NCBI GenBank assembly: GCA_002633005.1
Contig: NMRA01000081.1
Span: forward strand, 67,995-131,994
Direction: 5' to 3'
From: Phoronis australis
Taxonomy: Eukaryota; Phoronida; Phoronidae
DNA length: 64,000 nt
The notes under the pieces: model-generated
Seen by the model: only the letters and a program-made list of their open reading frames with translations
Told to the model about the DNA's origin: nothing
Database searches by the model: none
In this document: piece by piece, positions 56,743 to 64,000 of the stretch
How positions within the stretch are numbered: the first letter of the stretch is position 1
How the letters are laid out: every line of letters begins with the position of its first letter
Program-made: the position numbers and the translations under genes

Positions 56743-59700
56743 TCAAATTATCTGTTCAACATGAACGCGGCGTCTATCTCGAATATGTTGCAGCATCTCT
56801 TGTCTAGTGAATACTGCCGTCTTGATGCAGTGGTAGCCTATCACTCCAAAGATGGCAGCACATATGATGTAGGATTGCACTGCGCCAGTGTAGTGTACGA
56901 CGTATCCCATGAATGCTGACAGGACCACCTGAGACAGGAAGTAGGCACTGTCTATAACAGCAATGTTACCTGCTGTGTCGTCCTCCATTGGCTTTGTATT
57001 GGGGTCAGAGTACTTCTCATAAAAGAAAAGCTGAAATGTGTAAAGTTATTGGCTTTATACTGGCGTCAGAATACTTCTCATAAAATAACAGCTGAAATAA
57101 GGGAAATTAAATCTTAAATCCTGAGTTTAAAAAAAATTTAATATAACTCTTATTGATTCAAGTACGAGCAAAATCTTCATGACTGAAATGACTCTGTGCT
57201 CTAGTATTAGCTGACTTAATTACCTCCCCTGTGTACGTTCCTCCTACTTAGTACTATGCAGTTAAATCTCAATGTAACTAAGTGTCGAGGCTTTGTGAAA
57301 CTCTGTACTAGTTTCAAATTTTTGTACTATTTTATGCTTTTGATTGGTATTAGCAAACTTTTCAGATATATCGTTTCGATATGGTATTTGACATCCTTAA
57401 GAACTTGCTCATAAATTGGAAGGCAGTCAAGAGAGACATTGCTCTGCAACTGTGACTTAACAGTCCAAAAACTTTCATTTTTTATTATATTTTCTGGGAT
57501 AAAAATTTCTTATATGAAAATTTCAGAAGTAGGTTTGAGATATTTAGAATAAAGAGCTTGTACTAGCGTTTTTAGTATGGAAGAAAATCCTCCAAGGATC
57601 CCAACTGATGTTGGAGCAGACGTCACGTGATCAGTTTAATCAGTACAAGCATCATGATACAAATCATCCGCACATATTTGACAGACGTCTGATATCTTTG
57701 AAATGTTTTGTATTTCTCATCGGTACCAGGGCTCGACGATTAGCATAATGCCAACTTGCCAAGTGTAACCTGGCAAAATGCCAAGGTCACCCAATAGGAA
57801 CTAAGGTTTCCAAGCCTCATTGAAAACAGCTGAAATGAAATAAACGAGATACCTGAAATGAAAAACCGGCAAACTCAGCCGGTGTACCCAAGATCGACGA
57901 ACGGCATTTTTTGTTCAAACAGAAAATTAGGAATGTCTTGAGTGCTTGGCAATGGCCTATTTCCCACTAACGGCCCAAATATTCCGTACACACGCCCTTC
58001 TGATTTTTGCCAAACGATTCCGACTTCTGACTGTTAACTTCCTGTAGTATTTTGAGTGCACACTCGATTGTGGCACAGTGGTTTCCTAGTGACCTAGGAT
58101 TTTAACCAGGTCGCCAAACAAAATCTGAGGTCACCTTGGTGAGCTGCAGGTCACCAAATTGAGCCCTGAGAATAAAGATACCTAAACACCTAAACTACAA
58201 GTAAAAACTTCCAAATGAATCAAATTAATAGCACCAAACATTTTTATACACTCATTTCAAAGTGGACCCAGGCAAGCTAGACATTTTGTAGTTATACAGC
58301 ACCTGACAATAAGAAAAGATTAGAATAAGATCTGATGTAAATTTCACAAAGATAACGTACCTGAGGTTCTTCCAGATACAAGGTGATTACTGAATAAGGG
58401 ATGGTAGTGAACACCGCATACCCAAACCCTGTAACACAGGCCATGAGGGTAACCATAACGATATTGTCGTCAGCCAACAGCATTAACACCATGGCAACTG
58501 TGAACGACGTGATACCATAGAACATCACCTTCTTGAATCCGAATCGGTCCGTGAAGCGGTTCATCAAAGTTGCAAAGATACCAGACATGACACAGTGCAG
58601 AAACAGTCCCCATGAACCCATGCGCACACCTTCGTCGTACAGCCTGAGCTGTGTGGAACCACGCGCAGCATTAGGGTTACCTTTGTAGACGTGCTGCCCA
58701 ACATAGTCTGTGTAAAACAGGTTAAAGCTATATATGCTGGTCCAGCTGAAGAATTCGATGAGTACCATAACTTTAAGCACATACGGAAGGTCTAGTTGGC
58801 GTTGAGCCGCAGTGGGCAGTTTACTGTAGATCCATGACATCAGCACCCAAACAAATTTCTGGCACACGGCAAATTTTTCTGAGTAAAACTGTACAATGCG
58901 TTCACAGCTGGAGGACAATAAAGAGCGTGCTTTGGAGTAACTGGATTGTTTAGTCAGGGTGCGCTTGGTTGGCGTCAGGTGTTCTTCCATACCAGTGTCG
59001 TATTCTAACTTGTAGCTATCATCTATCTCTTCAACACCATCACTGGACCCCTCCGTCTCGTAGCCTGGATCAGCCCCATTGGACGACACAGTTACTCCTG
59101 TCACACTAATCCTTATGTGGGGAATTTCTTCGACAGCTGCCAGTGTTATGCACAGCGTCAGTACAAAAAACACTATTAAAATTGAGAATGCCGACTTCTC
59201 CTGATTTCCAAACAATTCCGAGACGGTCGTCTTGTTCCAGTCTAGAGAGGTAATAAGGTACCCTATGCAACCACCTATGTTGATCATGACAGCGTACACC
59301 TGAAAACACTGTTCACTCTGCGATGTCTTTCTACAAGCGTCTGAAAGCATTGCCTCACAAGGGTTAAATAACGCTTGACTGCCGAAATCGAGTAGCACGA
59401 CCCCAACTGCCAAGCATGCTGCTCCTATCAAAGTGCTTGTCGAGGATTTACCAATTAAGTACAAGGCGCACTCTTCTCCGTACGGAATGAGAATAAGAGA
59501 GAGCAGAATGATAACACTTAGGCCGAATATAAATGGCCGCCTGCGACCGAACCGGCTATGACACCTGTCACTCCATTTTCCAATCACGGGCACCAGACAC
59601 ATGCCCAGAAGTGGTCCAAGACCCATAAGAATGGTCATGTTCTGCTCGGCAAATCCAGCCTTAAGCAACATGGGTGGAATGTATGTGAAGCCCGCGCTGG

Positions 59701-59788
59701 CACACAGCTCCGCCCCGCACACAACAGCGTTGAGCAGTATGATTTGTATTAGGGTCATGTGACGCTTTGTCTCTGGCCTGTCGTCCAT
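56743..59788 (-). CDS. SLC45A3: SLC45A3-like major-facilitator transporter (2 coding exons, 571 aa)
   Basis: Member of the SLC45 family of proton-coupled sugar symporters, related to plant sucrose transporters; the substrate cannot be read from sequence. Coding exons are 59788-58361 and 57030-56743, joined in phase 0 at a CAG/gtacgt donor. The first ATG (aagATGG context) encodes MDDRPETKRH; an in-frame TAA lies 33 nt upstream at 59824. The protein has about 12 hydrophobic segments, the SLC45 signature RFGRRRP (residues about 79-85) after TM2, and LDFGSQALFNPCEAMLSD in TM4. A long acidic and Ser-rich loop follows TM6 (about 225-310). Similarity is strongest to SLC45A3 (prostein; SVYAFMISLGGCLGY-like block), whose length is close (553 aa). 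The intron at 57031-58360 holds a hAT-like MITE and the exon-2 acceptor duplication. Upstream non-coding exons are likely but not identified. Confidence 0.9.
56987..57108 (-). repeat. 61-bp tandem duplication spanning the SLC45A exon-2 acceptor
   Basis: ATTGGCTTTGTATTGGGGTC starting at 56987 recurs as ATTGGCTTTATACTGGCGTC at 57048. Each copy continues through the exon start into a TTTCAG acceptor. On the minus strand two acceptors stand 61 nt apart. The outer one would add 61 nt and shift the frame into a TGA. Confidence 0.75.
57727..58168. mobile_element. hAT-like MITE with CAGGGCTCGA / TTGAGCCCTG ends
   Basis: About 442 bp in the SLC45A intron begins CAGGGCTCGACGATTAGC and ends CACCAAATTGAGCCCTG. 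The short inverted ends are of hAT type. The inner sequence differs from the CAGGGCTTG family at 42725 and 51046. There is no coding capacity. Confidence 0.55.
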
Positions 59789-59824
59789 CTTGTCCTCGAT
59801 GATGTGAGATGGCGTTGACACTTA

Positions 59825-61384
59825 ATGAAATCGAACACGAGAAACTAGACAGTGGTGAGTAAGTACTAAATCTGCTTCCATCCAAAATGTGAGGCGTAAG
59901 TTCCCACAACAAATCCCTGGATACATCACTGGTGTCTTTCCCAGAGGACACAGTTGGATTCCACGTAACTCCGGTTTTGTTTAATCAAATATTTATCCGA
60001 AAGAATGTTTATTCTACTAGTCCTATGCTGTCCACCTGGTACAGCTGAGAGAACTGTGTTATTTTTACTGTCCTTCATGCTGCTGTTGGATCAAACATCA
60101 TCAAATATCTGAAATACAAAAATCAATTTAGATTAATAGTATGAAAACAAATACAATACACTTGTAAATACCCGAAAAACTTTGTGTATTACTAATAATG
60201 GTCTCGACATCAAAACATTTTTAAAAGTCAACCAAAAAGCGGGTGTAACTATTTTTTCCACATGGGTCTGAGAACAAAAGTTTTAAAAAAGTAGACGAGT
60301 TTTACCAAATTTCGTCTGACATTGTTGAGCTTATGATACAAACCCTGAAAGAAAACAGACAAGAGGTAACACCAAATTATTCGTAAATTAACCGAAAATT
60401 TTTGCTTCAAAATTTCAGCAATTTTCAACAAGATTATTAATTATAGTAAATTTTTAAAAAAATGCTGCACCTGTATGTTTATACTGGGTTCACATGAATG
60501 CCGAAAATGCTAGAAGTTTTACCCGCTGAAATGCTATTAGTATGGAGAATGCTAATGTTTCAGCTAGACTGACAAGCTTTCTGCAAAGGGGTCACTTTCC
60601 CAAGCACTAGTTTTGTTTCCCCACCACCTGAATCCCTTTTAAGCAAAAATGGTTTCAAAACATGCTCACTCTCAGCCAATGTAGCAATAAAACAAAGGCC
60701 TCCTATCCCTGAGAATGTGTTTCCATTGAAGGAAGTGGTTTGGTAACAAAACAGCCAGCAAAAATGCCAGGGGCAACTCAAACCTCCAGCAAAGCACCAG
60801 AAGTTGCCACTTGTCACCTTTCACACGACTGGCATTTTTGCTACAAGCGAACATGTTAGTGAAAACACGTTTTAGTCTAACTGTGAACGAGGTATTAGAA
60901 AAAAAACTATGATGGTTTAATTTGTCCACAGAGCAGTGAAATTTACGGATCAGTTGAAAGACGTTTAAGCAATGTTCAGTCATCAAAATGCACCAGTGAT
61001 GAACACTAGGCAAAAACAGGTCTTAGACTATGGTGCAAGACAACTCTCAGGGCATTCTTTGTAGACCACACAATGTTCCTCTCGGTTAAAATGAATGCAG
61101 ACGTAGAAAAAGATTGAAACGTACATAACAACACCAGAACAGCTCCTGAAGCAGCAGCACTAAGGTATCAGGAAATGCCTCACACTTGTGTCAACTCACA
61201 GCCACTTCTTGTAAACACTATGCCAGACTAAACAGTTGAGTATATAGCTTTTTACCATGGACCACTGCATGTAACTGGTAAACTAATAAGCCACTATCTA
61301 ATATCCATGCCCCCAAAAAACCAGCAGAGAAAGCACGAAGCAGGTGATCAAGAATCAGAGCTTCGCAACATTTCCAACTGGATT
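59825..61384. other. SLC45A upstream flank, no recognised gene
   Basis: This stretch should contain the SLC45A promoter and any 5' UTR exon. Short open frames at 60560-61013 show no family resemblance. Confidence 0.45.
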
Positions 61385-61560
61385 AGGCAGTGTGGCCTGG
61401 TGGTTTGAGTGTCGGCTGCCTCAAGGTCATGGGCTCAAATTCCACTAGACTCTACTGCTAGACTCCTGGGTCAGGTCTTAAGCTCCTCAGCTAGATTTTA
61501 ATTTGTGCATAAGTGTTATATGTACATGTTAATAAATACTGTATATAGGTAAATAAAACA
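61385..61560 (+). mobile_element. tRNA-derived SINE-like sequence
   Basis: TGGCCTGGTGG at 61393-61403 matches a pol III A-box, and GGGCTCAAATTCC at 61431-61443 matches a B-box, at tRNA-like spacing. A non-tRNA tail follows. The cloverleaf is imperfect, so a SINE head is likelier than a tRNA gene. It abuts the Penelope-like fragment. Confidence 0.5.
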
Positions 61561-62040
61561 ACAAGAATGGATCAACAGAAATTTTCGGATATAATAACAT
61601 CCTTCGTCAAGAGAAACAGAATTAAAGTAAAATCAAACACTATATGACAATTGACATTTAAGATGTGGCGTAATGAATATGATAGATTGTTGCGGAAAAA
61701 ATTCAAGGATATAATTCAAGAAGTTTTTATGTTTAATCCATTAGGTTCAAGTATATTGAGCTATCTATCCAAAATTGTTCTCTTTTGAATCTGAGAGGGG
61801 TACTGGGGAATTGGGAGTTTTTCTATTATTTGTACAGAAACATCTTGAAGATTATGGTTTTTGGAATTGAAATAACCACCTATAGTATCAGAAATGTTTT
61901 TATGTATTGTGTTAAATCTATGATTACGAAACCAAGTTTGTAGATTATGTTGAATTTGTCCTACGTATTGGTTAATAAATGAATAATGGTTACAGGTGTT
62001 TTGTTCAATGAGTCCAGCTGAGTGGCCTACGCACATTTGA
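61561..62040 (-). mobile_element. Penelope-like element 3' fragment (GIY-YIG-like region and tail)
   Basis: On the minus strand 62036-61761 encodes a segment with YVGQIQHNLQTWFRNHR, then FNSKNHNLQDVSVQIIEKLP, and PQYPSQIQKR. This is the pattern of the C-terminal GIY-YIG endonuclease of Penelope-like elements. After a frameshift the typical end LNILEPNGLNIKTS-stop follows near 61750-61705. Beyond it, at 61610-61583, is a degenerate hammerhead-like motif (TTGACGA, stem GGAT/ATCC, GAAA). The reverse transcriptase is missing. The fragment is inactive. Confidence 0.65.
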
Positions 62041-64000
62041 TGTAATTACTATCAAACCACCTGATTTTTTATCTACTTCTACCATAAAGATGAACAGAGG
62101 CATTACATTTATCAACCAAGCCGCTGTGGCAACCAGCACAATTGAACAGAAACCCTATATATATGTAACGATAATTCATGACACACCAAACACCCGACCA
62201 GTGGATCAGGGAGCAAATTATATCAAATTCCTCCCAGTTAACACTTCCAGTAGTCTAGCTTCACACCATGAGCACTTATGAGCAACATAAATTGTATTTC
62301 TCCAGGGCATTTGATTTCAGAAACTTAAAAAATCAGAGTGTTGTAAGTTACATTTGTTTACTATCACATAACTATGTGGAACATGCCCTTATACGTTCAT
62401 ATCCGCAAAGCTTTTCAGTGGTGTTGGAAGTGATCTTTAGATGCATTGTGGTACGGTTATCAGCTTGTGAACGTCCAGTTACATCACAGATCATTTGGCG
62501 ACATGCAAACAATGAAGAAAAACAACACTTATCACTTGCATGCCAGTGTACCAAAATTGACAGTTAAAAAGTCCACTGCAGCATGTTTTTTGGTGCCTAA
62601 GTAGGACTAAGCAACCGTCATACACAAATAAGACAGAAAATGAGCCTCAAAGTGCACTGAATTGATACAGATTCGCAAATTGTTTGCACAAAAGATTCTC
62701 GAAGGCAAACGCCATCCAATCGTGTTGAAGTAAATCCCACAGAAAATGCAGATTATCAACACATCCGCAAATTATGTGATATCATTGGATGTCTACATAC
62801 TGAAAACTGCCCCAAAATGCATTTGAAAAGTAACAACAGCACCATAGATGAAATACCCAAAATTCACGAACACACTTCCCAAATCCAGACTCATCATATC
62901 CTCCATCATTGGCTGACGTTACTCATTTGTTACCTTCAATCCCATTGGTCATATGCAGTCCTTTGTCCATTATGCTCTTCCTGATAGAAAAAATCTCTCC
63001 AATTTACATGTTGTCGTCCCCACCCATCTCCTAAACCCTCTTTTCAAATCTACCAGCTCGAGTGTTGCGCTTTACTTAACATCTCGTCAAGACCATCCCT
63101 GCTATCATCATTTTACGCTGATCAACATTTCTTCTTAATTCATTACCACTATCTTTCATTGATTTTATGTCATCTATTTTTCAACCGCATCCATCTGTTA
63201 TACATTTCTCTACCTACAGTGTCACATTTGTCGCACCCAGCATCTCAGTATGGTTTGTAAATTTGACATCTTAACTCCATTTCAAATATCGTTATTACAA
63301 CATTTCCAACCATGCCTCTTGCCTCCTTTTATTGCAAACTAGCTTCAGGTCACTTGATGCACAAACAGGGATGGGGAACATAAATCGTATTCCTCCAAGC
63401 CGACATCAGAGCCATTTAATTTCAGAAACTCAAAAACCAGAGGGTCATCAAACTGAGCAGGGATGTTTGAAAACCAAAATGTTGAAGGTGGACGCAGCTG
63501 GAATAAATCGAGTAAGTGGAGATGAATCTTCGCGTTGGCACTACGCAATCAGTGGTACATTCCATCCATTGTGTCATTTTGATGTAAGCCAATAGTATTC
63601 CGACAAAATGACACGGAATTCTCCGTCCTGACGGCTAGGTGGGCAGACGTCGTATTCAGTTTAGTGTTCCCAGCTACTAGACGTTTACACTTGTGGTTCG
63701 TTACCAAATTGGATTGTACAAAGTATGTCATTTAAATGAAAAGAAATATGTACACATTTGATAGCTGTCATTATTGTATTTTTGTAAATTGTATACATAC
63801 TTTCATATATTACTCTTTGTTTCGTACAGTATATTTGTATCAAATTAAATAAAAAGATCTCTCTCTCGCATGAGTTAGAATGAATTTTAATTCCCGTATT
63901 AAAATAAGGAAGTTGGTGCGATGGCTGAGCCATTCTGCAATTAAAATTTTGCCACTATAATAGTTATTACCAGCCGTTTTTGCTGTTAGCACAATCACTT
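62041..64000. other. Terminal 2 kb, no recognised gene; dispersed repeat C at the end
   Basis: Repeat C blocks lie at 63594-63640 (AGTATTCCGACAAAATGACA) and 63915-63995 (TTATTACCAGCCGTTTTTGC). The short open frames in between have no family resemblance. Confidence 0.4.

Noticed and set aside
59789-59821. N-terminal extension of SLC45A from GTG at 59821
   Set aside because: The codon is GTG, and TAA lies immediately upstream. The ATG at 59788 has a good context, so it was taken as the start.

Overview
The window is about 64 kb of animal nuclear DNA. Every gene found is broken by GT-AG introns, AT-rich non-coding DNA surrounds the exons, and all five genes belong to animal families. Compact introns (about 0.3-2 kb), an ADAR1-type gene with two Z-DNA-binding domains but only one dsRNA-binding domain, and abundant Penelope-like, LINE and hAT-like debris suggest a marine invertebrate. 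A basal deuterostome (lancelet, hemichordate or echinoderm) or a lophotrochozoan would fit, but the species cannot be fixed from the sequence. I rebuilt exon chains by hand from splice sites, reading phase and family resemblance; each chain keeps its frame at every junction.

The five genes alternate strand. (1) A KIF6-like kinesin (minus, 7954 to about 4635), of which only the first ~300 residues of the motor domain were found; its 3' part is unlocated or lies left of the window. (2) An ADAR1-type adenosine deaminase (plus, 18544-27169, 10 exons, 921 aa), complete from start to stop. (3) NUP50 (minus, 36617-28802, 7 exons, 478 aa), complete. (4) A PHF21A/BHC80-like PHD-finger protein (plus, 40129-48697, 13 exons, 432 aa), complete. 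(5) An SLC45A3-like transporter (minus, 59788-56743, 2 coding exons, 571 aa), complete. KIF6/ADAR and NUP50/PHF21 are head to head; ADAR/NUP50 and PHF21/SLC45A are tail to tail. The genes do not form one pathway: their roles are ciliary or cytoplasmic transport, RNA editing and dsRNA control, nuclear import, chromatin repression and membrane transport.

Between the genes lie a decayed LINE reverse transcriptase (about 17.07-18.3 kb), a Penelope-like element tail with a GIY-YIG-like fragment and a degenerate hammerhead-like motif (61.56-62.04 kb), a second and better hammerhead-like motif (53.26-53.33 kb), hAT-like non-autonomous elements sharing CAGGGCTTG ends, a tRNA-like SINE, and several dispersed repeat families. 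A 620-bp inverted repeat sits between NUP50 and PHF21. A minisatellite has grown out of the NUP50 exon-1 splice donor, and a 61-bp tandem duplication repeats the splice acceptor of SLC45A exon 2.

Single N characters at 692, 8186, 13990 and 56259 sit at the edges of direct repeats. The best reading is that overlapping or allelic contigs were not merged, so those duplications (notably the 2.4-kb pair at 10.8-13.2 and 14.0-16.4 kb) are probably assembly artefacts of a highly heterozygous genome. I found no CRISPR array, rRNA or canonical tRNA gene.
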